Positions 34,110 through 42,474 of a stretch of 64,000 bases of DNA are shown here, in pieces (the first letter of the stretch is position 1; each line of letters opens with the position of its first letter). The notes beneath the pieces were generated by a model that did no database searches, was not told the origin of the DNA, and saw nothing but the letters and a program-made list of their open reading frames with translations. The stretch comes from Streptomyces sp. Mut1. GTDB taxonomy: Bacteria; Actinomycetota; Actinomycetes; Streptomycetales; Streptomycetaceae. The stretch is taken from positions 5,343,501 through 5,407,500 of the forward strand of contig NZ_CP120997.1 in assembly GCF_030719295.1 (NCBI RefSeq), read 5' to 3'. Both the position numbers and the translations under genes were made by a program.

Positions 34110-35038
34110 ACGCCACCGACCCCACCCCCGCGCCCGACTCCCTCAGCACCGGCCCCCTCACCGCCGTCACCGGGGCGAGCGGCGCGCTCGGCGGCCGGGT
34201 CGCCACCCGGCTGGCCCGCGCCGGAGTCCCCGTCCGGCTGCTGGGCCGCGACCCGGCCCGGCTGCCCGACCTCCCCGGCGCCGACCCGGCACCCCCCGCC
34301 CCGTACGGCGACGGCGAGGCCATGCGCCGGGCCCTGGCCGGGGCGCACACGCTGTTCCTCGTCTCGGCGCACGAGAGCCCCGACCGGGTGCGCGAGCACA
34401 CGACCGCCGTGAACGCGGCGGTCGCCGCCGGCGTCGAACGGATCGTCTACGTCTCCTTCCTCGGCGCCGAACCCGACGCCACGTTCACCTTCGCCCGGGA
34501 CCACTGGGACACCGAGGCGCACATCCGGACCGCGGACGTCCGTTTCACCTTCCTGCGCGACAGCTGGTACCTCGCCGGGCTTCCGGCGATGACCGGCGCC
34601 GACGGCGTGCTGCGCGGGCCGGGCGGCGACGGCCGGGTGGCGGCGGTGGCCCACGAGGACATCGCCGACGCGGCGACCGCCGTGCTGCTCGCGGACACCG
34701 ACGCCACCGGCCCCTCCCACGACGGGCGGACGTACGAGCTGACGGGGCCCGTGGCGTTCACCCTGGCCGAGGCCGCCGATGAGCTGAGCCGGGTCACCGG
34801 ACGCACCATCACCTACGAGCCGGAGACCCGCGAGGAGGCCTACGCCTCACGGGCCCACTACGGTGCCCCGGACTGGGAGGTGGCCGGCTGGGTGACCTCG
34901 TACGAGGCCATCGCGGCCGGGGAGATGGCCGCCGTCTCGGACGCGGTGCCGAGGCTCACCGGCCGCCCCGCCATGGACCTCGCCACCTACCTGCGCACCC
35001 ACCCCGACAGCTACCGCCACCTCCTCACCGAAGGCTGA
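34106..35038 (+). CDS. NmrA-like NAD(P)-binding SDR protein
   Basis: A 310-residue Rossmann-fold protein with a hydrophilic start and the nucleotide loop TGASGALGGRVATRLARAG (about residues 16-34). No YxxxK triad is evident, which is typical of NmrA/QOR2-like proteins that act as quinone reductases or redox sensors. Overlap with the DUF952 gene and a 4-bp gap to the next gene indicate one transcript. Confidence 0.82.
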   Translation: MNATDPTPAPDSLSTGPLTAVTGASGALGGRVATRLARAGVPVRLLGRDPARLPDLPGADPAPPAPYGDGEAMRRALAGAHTLFLVSAHESPDRVREHTTAVNAAVAAGVERIVYVSFLGAEPDATFTFARDHWDTEAHIRTADVRFTFLRDSWYLAGLPAMTGADGVLRGPGGDGRVAAVAHEDIADAATAVLLADTDATGPSHDGRTYELTGPVAFTLAEAADELSRVTGRTITYEPETREEAYASRAHYGAPDWEVAGWVTSYEAIAAGEMAAVSDAVPRLTGRPAMDLATYLRTHPDSYRHLLTEG

Positions 35039-35042
35039 CGGC

Positions 35043-35666
35043 ATGCGCACGGAAACCCCCTGGGGCCCCTGGGACCCGCCCCCGCTCGCCGAGGGCGTGC
35101 GGCTGCTCGCCCCGCTGCGCACCCGGTGGTGGATCGCCGGCGGGTACGCGGTCGAGCTGGCCGTGGGCCGTGCCTTCCGGGACCACGGCGACATCGACGT
35201 ACTCCTGCTGCGCCGGGACCAGTCGGAGATCCAGCGGATTCTGCCGGACTGGGAGTGGTGGGCCGCCGATCCGCCCGGCACGCTGCGCCCCTGGCGCCCC
35301 GGCGAGACCCTGCCTCCCGGAGTCCATGACATCTGGTGCCGGCCGGGCCCGGACGAGCCGTGGCGCCTGCAGTTCATGCTGGACGACGCGGAGGGCGACG
35401 ACTGGGTGTTCCGTCGCGATTCCCGGGTCCGCCTGCCGCTGGACCGGCTGGGCCGGGTCTCCGGGGACGGCGTCCCGTACCTCGCGCCCGAGGTCCAGCT
35501 CCTCTACAAGTCCAGGGCCCTGCGGCCCAAGGACGAGCAGGACTTCGAGGCGGCGCTGCCCGTGCTCGACGACGACGGGCGCGCCTGGCTGGCCGAGACG
35601 ATCACGCTGGCGCAGGGCGCGGACCATCCGTGGGCGGCCCGGCTGCGCACTCTCCTGGCGCGCTGA
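35043..35666 (+). CDS. Nucleotidyltransferase-fold protein (aminoglycoside adenylyltransferase-like)
   Basis: A 207-residue protein. The core WWIAGGYAVELAVGRAFRDH followed by GDIDVLLLRRD shows the GG...DxD metal-binding motif of the Pol-beta nucleotidyltransferase superfamily, in the style of ANT(2'')/lincosamide nucleotidyltransferases. Whether it modifies a drug, a nucleotide or a protein is unknown; many genomic relatives have no resistance function. It is the last gene of the DUF952-NmrA run and ends at a strong hairpin. Confidence 0.75.
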   Translation: MRTETPWGPWDPPPLAEGVRLLAPLRTRWWIAGGYAVELAVGRAFRDHGDIDVLLLRRDQSEIQRILPDWEWWAADPPGTLRPWRPGETLPPGVHDIWCRPGPDEPWRLQFMLDDAEGDDWVFRRDSRVRLPLDRLGRVSGDGVPYLAPEVQLLYKSRALRPKDEQDFEAALPVLDDDGRAWLAETITLAQGADHPWAARLRTLLAR

Positions 35667-35670
35667 GGGC

Positions 35671-35704
35671 GCGCCCCGGGCGTCCGTGCGTACGCCCGGG
35701 GCGC
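35671..35704. terminator. Bidirectional terminator
   Basis: A perfect 13-bp stem (GCGCCCCGGGCGT and its complement) with an 8-nt loop between the nucleotidyltransferase gene and the convergent tetR gene. Confidence 0.82.
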
Positions 35705-35729
35705 GGAGCACGCGCACACACACCGCTGC

Positions 35730-36341
35730 TCAGTTGACGTACGCCCCCGCCTTCGCGGCCAGGACGGCGGCTTCGGCCGCGCGGTCGGCGGCGGCCTCGT
35801 CCAGCGGGTCGCCGCTGGCGAGGAGGCGGTAGTAGAGCGGCGCCGAGACGGCGCGGACGACCTCGTCGGCATCGGTGCCCGCGGGGAGTTCGCCGCGCTC
35901 GACGGCCTCGGTGACACAGCCCGACCACTCCCCGACCCGGACCGCGTAGAAGCGGTGCAGGGCCTGTGCCGTACGCGGATCGCAGGTCGCCGCCGCGATG
36001 ACGGACCGGAACAGGGCGCCCTGACGCGGGTCGGTGAGCGTCTTCAGCACCAGCCGGGCGTTGGCCCTGAGGTCATCGGCCAGCGAGCCGGTGCGCGCGC
36101 GGGGAGACGACTGCTCGGCCATGTCGTCCAGCAGGTCCGCGATCAGGCCGGTGGGGGAGGACCAGCGCCGGTAGACGGTCGTCTTGCCCACCTCGGCGCG
36201 GCGGGCGACATCGGCGAGGTCGAGCCGGTCGAAGCCGTGCTCGGCCAGGGCGTCGCCCGCCGCCCGCAGGACGGCCTCCCTGACCCGCGCGGTCCGCCCG
36301 CCGGGCCGTACGGTGCCGGGTTCCACACCCTCGGATGCCAT
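35730..36341 (-). CDS. TetR/AcrR-family repressor
   Basis: A 203-residue TetR regulator. The N-terminal helix-turn-helix (ADVARRAEVGKTTVYRRWSS, about residues 42-61) is followed by an all-helical ligand domain with a TetR_C-type PLYYRLL segment. Divergent from an MFS exporter gene with 100 bp between starts, it most likely represses that exporter until a toxic ligand binds. Repeats that could be its operators lie between the two genes. Confidence 0.88.
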   Translation of the reverse strand: MASEGVEPGTVRPGGRTARVREAVLRAAGDALAEHGFDRLDLADVARRAEVGKTTVYRRWSSPTGLIADLLDDMAEQSSPRARTGSLADDLRANARLVLKTLTDPRQGALFRSVIAAATCDPRTAQALHRFYAVRVGEWSGCVTEAVERGELPAGTDADEVVRAVSAPLYYRLLASGDPLDEAAADRAAEAAVLAAKAGAYVN

Positions 36342-36353
36342 AACGGGTCTCCA

Positions 36354-36427
36354 GTTCCATTAGTAACCGTTCCTCTGCTACGGTCGCCCCATCTTAACGG
36401 AACCACAGAACCATTTAGCGACCGTCC
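36354..36427. promoter_or_regulatory. Putative TetR operator region
   Basis: Related AT-richer blocks recur: GTTCCATTAGTAACCGTTCC (36354-36373) and GAACCATTTAGCGACCGTCC (36408-36427), with ACGGAACCACAGAACC between. Shared elements are CCATT(T)AG and ACCGT. They lie across the divergent promoters of tetR and the MFS gene. Confidence 0.5.
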
Positions 36428-36441
36428 GAGGAGGGACCATC

Positions 36442-37902
36442 ATGTCCGCGCCCAGCCGCACCCCGTCGCATCCCGCACCCACCGCCGACCGGCCGGCACC
36501 GGCCGCCCGCATGACCAGCCGCCAGAAGCTCGTCCTGACCCTGCTCCTCGGCGCCCAGTTCATGATCGCCGTGGACTTCTCGATCCTGAACGTGGCGCTG
36601 CCCGTCGTCGGTGAGGGGCTCGGCTTCGCCCTCCGGGACCTCCAGTGGATCGCCACCGCGTTCGCCCTGGCCGCCGCCGGGTTCACGCTCCTGTTCGGCC
36701 GCGTCGCCGACCTCGTGGGCCGCAAGCGCCTGTTCATCGGGGGCATGGCCGTCCTCGGCCTCTCCTCGGCGCTGGGCGGCCTCGCGACCTCACCGGAAGT
36801 GCTGCTCACCGCCCGCGTTCTCCAGGGGCTGGCCACCGCCGCCGTCACCCCGGCCGGGCTCGCCCTGCTGACCACCGCGTTCAAGGAGGGCCCGCTGCGC
36901 GAACGCGCCCTCGGCCTCAACGGGGCCCTGATGTCCGCCGGCTTCACCGCGGGCGCGATCCTCGGCGGCCTCCTCACCGACCTGCTCTCCTGGCGGTGGG
37001 CCTTCCTCGTCAACGTCCCCGTCGCCGCCCTCGTCGTCGCCCTGGCCCCGGCCGTCATCACCGACTCGCGCCCCACCGAGCGGCCCCGGCTCGACATCCC
37101 CGGTGCCGCGACCGTCACCGGCGGCCTGCTGCTCCTGGTCTACGGCCTCACCCAGGCCGGAGCGACCGGCTGGACCACCCCCACCACCCTGGCCGCACTC
37201 CTGACCGGCCTCGCGCTGCTCGTCGGCTTCTGGTTCGTGGAGAAGCGGGCGGCCGCCCCGCTCGTCCCCGTACGCATCCTCAAGCGCCGCAGCGTCATCT
37301 GGGGCAACACCACCGGCCTCATCGCCTTCGTCACGGAGACCTCCCTCGTCTTCCTGCTGACGCTCTACCTCCAGGAAGTCCTCGGCTACTCACCCCTCGC
37401 CACCGGCCTGGCCTTCGGCGTCCTCGGCATCGGCACCGTGATCGGCGGCACCCTCGGCGGCCGGGTGGTGGGCCGCTACGGCACCCGCGCGACCATCGTC
37501 ACCGGCGGCGTCGTCCAGGCACTCGCCACGCTCTCCCTGGTCGCGCTCGGCACATCCGGAGACTGGATCCGGCTCCTGCTGGCCGCCACGTTCATCGGGG
37601 GCATCGGCAACATGCTGATGATCGTCGGCTTCATGGTCACCGCGACCTCCGGCCTCCCCGACGACGAACAGGGCCTCGCCACCGGCCTCGCGACGATGAC
37701 CCAGCAGGTCGGCATCACCCTGGGCATCCCGGTCATGAGCGCCATCGCCACCGCCCGCGTCACCGCCCTCGGCGACCCGGGCCCGGAAGGCGTCCTGTCC
37801 GGTGTCTCGGTCGCGATCCTGGTCAACTCCGCACTGGTCCTGGCGGGCGCGCTGCTCGCCGGTACGTTCCTGGGCCGGCGGCCGACGAATCGTCCTGCGT
37901 GA
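36442..37902 (+). CDS. MFS drug exporter, DHA2 family (14 helices)
   Basis: A 486-residue proton-driven exporter. It has the early DHA2 landmark FMIAVDFSILNVALP (about residues 36-50), the motif GRVADLVGRKRLF in the loop after helix 2, and motif-C-like GFTAGAILGGLL. About 14 hydrophobic helices are expected. Substrate unknown; divergence from a TetR regulator fits inducible drug or metabolite export. A hydrophilic leader of about 25 residues precedes helix 1, and ATG 36442 follows GAGGAGGG. Confidence 0.88.
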   Translation: MSAPSRTPSHPAPTADRPAPAARMTSRQKLVLTLLLGAQFMIAVDFSILNVALPVVGEGLGFALRDLQWIATAFALAAAGFTLLFGRVADLVGRKRLFIGGMAVLGLSSALGGLATSPEVLLTARVLQGLATAAVTPAGLALLTTAFKEGPLRERALGLNGALMSAGFTAGAILGGLLTDLLSWRWAFLVNVPVAALVVALAPAVITDSRPTERPRLDIPGAATVTGGLLLLVYGLTQAGATGWTTPTTLAALLTGLALLVGFWFVEKRAAAPLVPVRILKRRSVIWGNTTGLIAFVTETSLVFLLTLYLQEVLGYSPLATGLAFGVLGIGTVIGGTLGGRVVGRYGTRATIVTGGVVQALATLSLVALGTSGDWIRLLLAATFIGGIGNMLMIVGFMVTATSGLPDDEQGLATGLATMTQQVGITLGIPVMSAIATARVTALGDPGPEGVLSGVSVAILVNSALVLAGALLAGTFLGRRPTNRPA

Positions 37903-37973
37903 CACTGCCGGGCGGCTTCCGGGGCAGGCGCGGGGGATGACCGCGCGGTCATGGGCAGATGGGCGGGCCTCCC

Positions 37974-38516
37974 CTAGCCGATGCGCTCGTCGTCCCAGTC
38001 GGGAACCGTCGTGGTGCCGGAGACCCAGTCGCGTCGCAGCATCGCAAACCCGACGGCGTCATGAAGCGTGCCGTCGGACGCGGGCCACGCGTCGCGGTAG
38101 TGCGCTTCCTTCACGTAGCCGCACTTCTGGAACGTACGGCGCATCACCGCGTTGTCCTGACGCGTGTTGCCCTCGATCCGCTGGACCAGGGGGAACTCGG
38201 CGAACACGTACCCCGTGAGCCAGGTCAGGGCCTTTTCCCCGAGGCCCTGCCCCCGGCGCTCGGAGCGGATTCGCAGATCGAACATCGGCGTGCGGTCGGA
38301 CAGGTCCATCAGCCGGACGAGGCCCGCGCGCTCACCGCCGGCCGTGATCCAGAACGTCCGGTTGTCCTGGTCGTCGTAGTGGCCCTCCGCGACCGACTTC
38401 CGGGCGTCGGCCGGGTCGACGACGTCCGAGCCGTGAAACGGCCAGGTGTCGCCCGAGAGGAAGCCGACCAGCTCTTCGGCGTCGGCCGGCTCGAAGCGTT
38501 CATAGGTGATCTCCAC
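37974..38516 (-). CDS. GNAT-family N-acetyltransferase
   Basis: A 180-residue GNAT enzyme. Motif A with the acetyl-CoA pyrophosphate loop reads IRSERRGQGLGEKAL (about residues 83-97), preceded by beta strands and followed by RIEGNTRQDNAVMRRTFQKCGY, typical of the RimJ/RimL-like group that acetylates protein N-termini or small amines. The target is unknown. It stands alone; the promoter is probably in 38517-38600. Confidence 0.82.
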   Translation of the reverse strand: MEITYERFEPADAEELVGFLSGDTWPFHGSDVVDPADARKSVAEGHYDDQDNRTFWITAGGERAGLVRLMDLSDRTPMFDLRIRSERRGQGLGEKALTWLTGYVFAEFPLVQRIEGNTRQDNAVMRRTFQKCGYVKEAHYRDAWPASDGTLHDAVGFAMLRRDWVSGTTTVPDWDDERIG

Positions 38517-38997
38517 GGCCGCACTCTAGTGACGGCGCCACCGGCCCGAAACCGAGTTTCCGGGCCGCCGAGTGGCCGCGAAACACCGCACCCGGCCCCC
38601 GCGGCCGCCGTGTTCGGCGGCCGCGACGGACCGGGTGCGGACAGGTGGGCGGCCGGGGCCGGGCAATCGCGGGACAGGGTGCCCCACCGCGGATCAAGCC
38701 TTCTCGGTCTCCCACGGGATACGAGTGGAGGCGCGCCCAGGACGGCCCCGGGTCCGCCCGCGCGGCGCCCTGCCACGGTTCCCGCGTCGAAGCGATGTCA
38801 GTGCCGCCAAGTACATTCCCGAACAAGTGCCTGCACCGGTGCTGACCCCAGGACGCGGGTGCCGACTCCGTTGATTTCCGCTCCGGCGATGCCGACTTCG
38901 TGAAAAGCCGATCGGCGGGCAGTGGATTAAGCGGTGTTTCGATTCCCGGGGCGGTGTATTTCGAGTCCAACTACTGATAAATCCAAGGGTGGCGACG
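38517..38997. other. Long intergenic region left of the macrodomain gene
   Basis: 481 bp without a convincing gene. It contains a large hairpin (38587-38640: CCGCACCCGG ... CCGGGTGCGG with an inner GCGGCCGCC/GGCGGCCGC stem) that has no gene pointing into it, and then becomes less GC-rich toward 39000. This looks like flanking sequence of an insertion or a site of gene loss. Confidence 0.5.
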
Positions 38998-39498
38998 ATG
39001 ATTCAGGAATCGAAAGGCAACTTGCTCGAAGCGGACGTGGAGGCCATCGTTAACGCTGTCAACACTGTTGGTGTCATGGGGAAGGGCATCGCTCTGCAAT
39101 TCAAGCAAGCTTTCCCTGAGAACTTCAAGCAGTACAAGGCAGCCTGCGACCGGAGCGAGGTGAGGGTCGGTGAAATCTTCGTCCATGAGGCTCAGCCCCT
39201 GGGCCCCCGCCGGTACGTCCTGAACTTCCCGACGAAGCGTCACTGGCGCGGCAAGTCGCGCGCCGAGGACGTCCGGGCAGGTCTCGACGCGCTGGTTGAA
39301 GTGATAAAGGAGTACAGGATTGAATCCATCGCGATACCCGCTTTGGGGTGCGGGCATGGCGGGCTTGACTGGGGTGATGTCCATCCGATGATTCAAACCG
39401 CTTTTGAATCCTTGCCGACGGTCGAGGTGCTGCTGTTCCCGCCGGCCGGTGCACCATCGCCTGACTCGACTCCGGCCCGTACGGGCGCACCGGAATAA
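38998..39498 (+). CDS. DarG-like macrodomain protein (ADP-ribosyl hydrolase type)
   Basis: A 166-residue macrodomain of the DarG/TARG1 class. The start reads MIQESKGNLLEADVEAIVNA, followed by NTVGVMGKGIALQFKQAFP and, later, IPALGCGHGGLDW. DarG reverses ADP-ribosylation of thymidine in DNA by the toxin DarT. Here only the macrodomain is present: the C-terminal DarT-binding half of DarG is absent and no darT gene lies nearby. Codon use is visibly more AT-rich than in neighbours (many AAG, GAA, GTT, ATT), hinting at horizontal origin. ATG 38998 follows AAGGGTGG by about 6 nt; a GTG at 38989 is an alternative. Confidence 0.85.
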   Translation: MIQESKGNLLEADVEAIVNAVNTVGVMGKGIALQFKQAFPENFKQYKAACDRSEVRVGEIFVHEAQPLGPRRYVLNFPTKRHWRGKSRAEDVRAGLDALVEVIKEYRIESIAIPALGCGHGGLDWGDVHPMIQTAFESLPTVEVLLFPPAGAPSPDSTPARTGAPE

Positions 39499-39567
39499 CC
39501 CGGGGAGAGTCACGCCGGCAGCTTTGCCGCGTGGCCCCGGACACGGGGGTCAAAAGCTGAGTCGTCA

Positions 39568-39597
39568 ACCGGACGATCCGATGACCAATCGTCCGGT
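39568..39597 (+). terminator. Hairpin after the macrodomain gene
   Basis: ACCGGACGAT and its exact complement enclose a 10-nt loop, 69 bp past the stop codon. Confidence 0.65.
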
Positions 39598-40120
39598 GCG
39601 TTGCGTCCGACGGCTTTTCCGGAAACGAGCCCACGCCCACGTCCGTCCCTCGGCGAGCAACCGCCGTTCATCCGCCGCAGGTCCCTGCGTCCGGTGGCCT
39701 GACGTACGGCCCCGCCGCCGATTCGGTCTTCGCCGCGCCCGGCTTGACGATCCGGTCCCCGGGGGACGGCGTTGTCGTCGTGCCCCAGCCGCGCTTCCTG
39801 CTCCATGACCGGCTCGGCCCGTGGCACTCGCTGCTCGGCGAAGCGCGGATCCGTCTGAAAGGCGCGACGAGTGCATCCTGACCACAGTGGGAGGTGCTGA
39901 GCCCCTTGGTGCCGTCCACGACCCACGGCTCTCGGGCGTTCTGGACGAGGGCAGTGAGCAGACCCTGGCCGCACTGAGCCGTCCAGCACGGTTCGCGGCC
40001 TGTTGGCAGGCCATGGGCGAAGTCACTGACTGAGGGTGCCGCGAACGCGGCAGACTGACGTCACTGGCGAGCCGCCTGACCTCACCTCCCCAACACCTCC
40101 CAAATGATCTTCAAACGCGG
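39598..40120 (+). other. Intergenic stretch with possible gene remnants
   Basis: No confident gene. Two short plus-strand open stretches show some coding character: about 39700-39879 (…SVFAAPGLTIRSPGDGV…HDRLGPWHSLLGEARI, ending TGA; strongly GC-biased third positions) and 39821-40033 (ending …LAALSRPARFAACWQAMGEVTD). They are in different frames, the first lacks a credible start, and I recognise neither. They may be decayed pieces of one gene. Confidence 0.4.
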
Positions 40121-40155
40121 GAGAGGCCCAGCCGCGAAAAGCGGCTGGGCCTCTC
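40121..40155 (-). terminator. Terminator downstream of sodN
   Basis: A perfect 15-bp stem (GAGAGGCCCAGCCGC and its complement) with a GAAAA loop, 50 bp past the sodN stop. Confidence 0.82.
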
Positions 40156-40205
40156 TCATTCCTGCTCTGACCTGCGGTCCGGCCGACGGCCGAACCGGCA
40201 GCCGA

Positions 40206-40601
40206 TCAAGCCTTCTTGGTCTCCCAGAAGATCTTGTCGATCTCGGCGATCAGGTCCAGCGCCTTCTGGCCCGTGGCCGGGTCGGTCGAGCCCTTGGCGG
40301 CCGAGAGGGCCTTCAGGGCGTCGTTGACCAGCTGGTGCAGCTCCGGGTACTTCTCGAAGTGCGGGGGCTTGAAGTAGTCGCTCCAGAGCACCGAGACGTG
40401 GTGCTTGGCGAGCTCGGCGCGCTGTTCCTTGATGACCACCGCGCGGGCCCGGAAGTGCGGGTCATCGTTGGCCTGGTACTTCTCCTGGACGGCCTTGACG
40501 GACTCCGCCTCGATGCGGGCCTGGGCCGGGTCGTACACGCCGCAGGGCAGGTCGCAGTGAGCGCTGACCTTCACCTTGGGGGCAAACAGGCGGGAAAGCA
40601 T
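40206..40601 (-). CDS. sodN: SodN, nickel superoxide dismutase
   Basis: A 131-residue Ni-SOD precursor. The first 14 residues (MLSRLFAPKVKVSA) are a leader removed to expose the nickel hook HCDLPCGVYDPAQARIEAES, where the new N-terminal histidine and the two cysteines bind nickel. The rest is the four-helix hexameric enzyme. Length and sequence equal remembered S. coelicolor SodN almost throughout. It detoxifies superoxide in the cytoplasm when nickel is available. The maturation protease gene sodX is divergent, 199 bp away. Confidence 0.97.
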   Translation of the reverse strand: MLSRLFAPKVKVSAHCDLPCGVYDPAQARIEAESVKAVQEKYQANDDPHFRARAVVIKEQRAELAKHHVSVLWSDYFKPPHFEKYPELHQLVNDALKALSAAKGSTDPATGQKALDLIAEIDKIFWETKKA

Positions 40602-40800
40602 GGAGCTGTCCTTCCTCGTGATCGTCTTCTCAGGTGGGACATTACTCCGTGAGAAGCCTCTTTTTGCGGGTGCCCCCAGGGGCTTAGGCCAAAAGTCCGG
40701 GATGGGGATGGGACCGGTGGCCGAATGTACGAAACCCTGTGGGGGACGGTGTACTGGACGGACCGGGGACGTGCCGGAGGAGATGAGGGAGGTACCGGAG

Positions 40801-41241
40801 GTGCCTGAGCTGGCCGATGAGCAGCCCGCGCGGGGGCTGGCGGCGCGGGTGCCGTTCCAGGTGGTGGAGGTGACGGGGCCCTCGATGGTGCCCACGCTCC
40901 ACCACGGGGACTGGCTGCTCGTGCAGTACGGGGCGCCGGTGCGCCCCGGGGACGTGGTGATTCTGCGCCATCCGTTCCAGCAGGACCTGCTGGTCGTCAA
41001 GCGGGCCGTGGAGCGGCGGGCCGGGGGCTGGTGGGTGCTGGGGGACAACAGTTACGCGGGCGGGGACAGTACGGACTACGGGACGGTGCCCGAGGAGCTG
41101 GTGCTCGCCCGGGTCCGGGCCCGCTACCGGCCGCTGACGAAGGATCAGCGCTCGGTGCGCGGGGTGGTGGCCTGGGCGGTCTCCGCGCTGCGGCCGGTCT
41201 CGGCGGCGCGCTCGGTCTCCAGGCGCTTGCGGGCCCGGTAG
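40801..41241 (+). CDS. sodX: SodX, signal-peptidase-like Ni-SOD maturation protease
   Basis: A 146-residue S26-type protease without membrane anchor, which cleaves the SodN leader. The catalytic serine is in TGPSMVPTLHHGDWLLVQ, the lysine in LLVVKRAVE, and the conserved GDNSYAGGDSTDYG box follows. GTG 40801 is chosen because GGGAGG stands 8 nt upstream; an ATG at 40783 is in frame. Divergent from sodN, as in other streptomycetes. Its last 97 bp overlap the convergent CGNR gene, an unusually long antiparallel overlap. Confidence 0.9.
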   Translation: MPELADEQPARGLAARVPFQVVEVTGPSMVPTLHHGDWLLVQYGAPVRPGDVVILRHPFQQDLLVVKRAVERRAGGWWVLGDNSYAGGDSTDYGTVPEELVLARVRARYRPLTKDQRSVRGVVAWAVSALRPVSAARSVSRRLRAR

Positions 41242-41774
41242 GCGGCCACGTTGGCGCGGGTCGCGCAGCGGTCCGAGCAGTAGCGGCGGGAGCGGTTGGT
41301 CGAGGTGTCCAGGTAGGCGTTGCGGCAGGGCGCGGCCTCGCACAGGCCGAGCCGGTCCACGCCGTACGAGGTGAGGTGGAAGGCCAGGCCCATGGCGGCG
41401 ATCGCGGCGTAGCCCGCGGTCGCGTTGGACGGGTGGTCGGCCAGGTGCATGTGCCAGTCCGGCTTGCCGTCCGCGTCGCGGATGTCGTGGCCGGAGACCT
41501 GCGGGCTGACCGGGAACTCCAGCAGCAGCGAGTTCAGCAGGTCGACCGCGAGCCGCTCGTCCCCGGTGTCGGCGGCCTCGAACACCGTGCGCAGCCGGGC
41601 CCGTACGGACCGGAACCGGGTGACGTCCGCGTCGGTCGCCCGCCGGGCCGCCTGGCCGTTGACGCCGAACAGGTCCCGGACCGCTTCGACCGAGGTGAGG
41701 ACGTCCTTGTTGCGGGCCGGTTCCTCGGTGTTGACCAGGCGCACGGCGTAGTCCGAGTAATAGGCCAGTTCCAC
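41145..41774 (-). CDS. CGNR zinc-finger / ABATE-domain regulator
   Basis: A 209-residue protein with an N-terminal ABATE stress-sensor-like domain (about residues 1-130, YYSDYAVRLVNTEEPARNKD) and a C-terminal CGNR-type zinc finger (LCEAAPCRNAYLDTS...RRYCSDRCATRANVAAYR, about 145-183), thought to bind DNA. The last 25 residues are Ala/Thr/Glu-rich. Such proteins are putative transcription factors in actinobacteria. The gene overlaps convergent sodX by 97 bp and is divergent from a sigma factor gene 211 bp away. Confidence 0.85.
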   Translation of the reverse strand: MELAYYSDYAVRLVNTEEPARNKDVLTSVEAVRDLFGVNGQAARRATDADVTRFRSVRARLRTVFEAADTGDERLAVDLLNSLLLEFPVSPQVSGHDIRDADGKPDWHMHLADHPSNATAGYAAIAAMGLAFHLTSYGVDRLGLCEAAPCRNAYLDTSTNRSRRYCSDRCATRANVAAYRARKRLETERAAETGRSAETAQATTPRTER

Positions 41775-41985
41775 GAATAGTCCTTACGGCGTCGGTTCAC
41801 GGGCTGTGCGGTGCGGTCGTAATGGGTCGTTAAGGGTACAGGGTATTACGGGCCCGGGTGGTGGTGGCCCGCATGCCTTCGCGGCCTCCATTTTCCCTGC
41901 CCGGCTGCCGCAACCTCCGCCGCACCCCACCGCACTGGAAGGGTGAGACGGTCCGCACCCGCGGGCCGGGGGAAGGACACCGAGG

Positions 41986-42474
41986 ATGCGGAGCGATGAC
42001 CACGCCGCGCTGCACGCCTTCGTCGAGGGCCGCCGCACCGCCCTGTTCCGCAGCGCGTTCCTGCTCTGCGGTGACCGGCACGAGGCGGAGGACCTGGTCC
42101 AGACGACTCTGGTCAAGGTGGTGCTCGGGGCGCGGCGGCACGGGCGGCTCGACAACATCGAGGCGTACGCGCGCAGAACCCTGGTCAACACCTTCATCGC
42201 GGCCCGCCGCCGGTTCTGGCGGCGCGAGCAGGCATACGGGGAACTGCCCGACCGCGCCGCCCAGGCGCCCGACACGGACACGGGCCTGGCGGTCCGGGCG
42301 GCGCTCGCCCGGCTCACGCCCAGGCAGCGGGCGGTGCTGGTGCTGCGGTACTGGGAGGACCTGAGCGTCGAGGCCACCGCCGAGGTGCTCGGGATGCGGG
42401 AGAACACGGTCAAGAGCCACGCGGCTCGGGGATTGGCGGCGCTGCGCGCCGAGATGGCGGAGGCATTGGTATGA
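41986..42474 (+). CDS. ECF sigma factor, actinobacterial SigE-like family
   Basis: A 162-residue ECF sigma factor. Region 2: ALFRSAFLLCGDRHEAEDLVQTTLVKV; region 4: LARLTPRQRAVLVLRYWEDLSVEATAEVLGMRENTVKSHAARGL. It belongs to the short family often called SigE-like in actinobacteria. Its stop overlaps the next gene by 4 bp, and that gene encodes a single-pass membrane protein likely to act as its regulator. The signal sensed is unknown. Confidence 0.88.
   Translation: MRSDDHAALHAFVEGRRTALFRSAFLLCGDRHEAEDLVQTTLVKVVLGARRHGRLDNIEAYARRTLVNTFIAARRRFWRREQAYGELPDRAAQAPDTDTGLAVRAALARLTPRQRAVLVLRYWEDLSVEATAEVLGMRENTVKSHAARGLAALRAEMAEALV

Noticed and set aside
35043..35666. Calling the nucleotidyltransferase-fold gene an aminoglycoside-resistance gene
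   Set aside because: Only the GG...DxD core is recognisable; drug specificity cannot be read and most chromosomal relatives are not proven resistance genes.
38587..38640. Large hairpin considered as a terminator or recombination site
   Set aside because: No gene points into it and no paired repeat, integrase or tRNA is nearby; recorded only as part of the gene-free flank.
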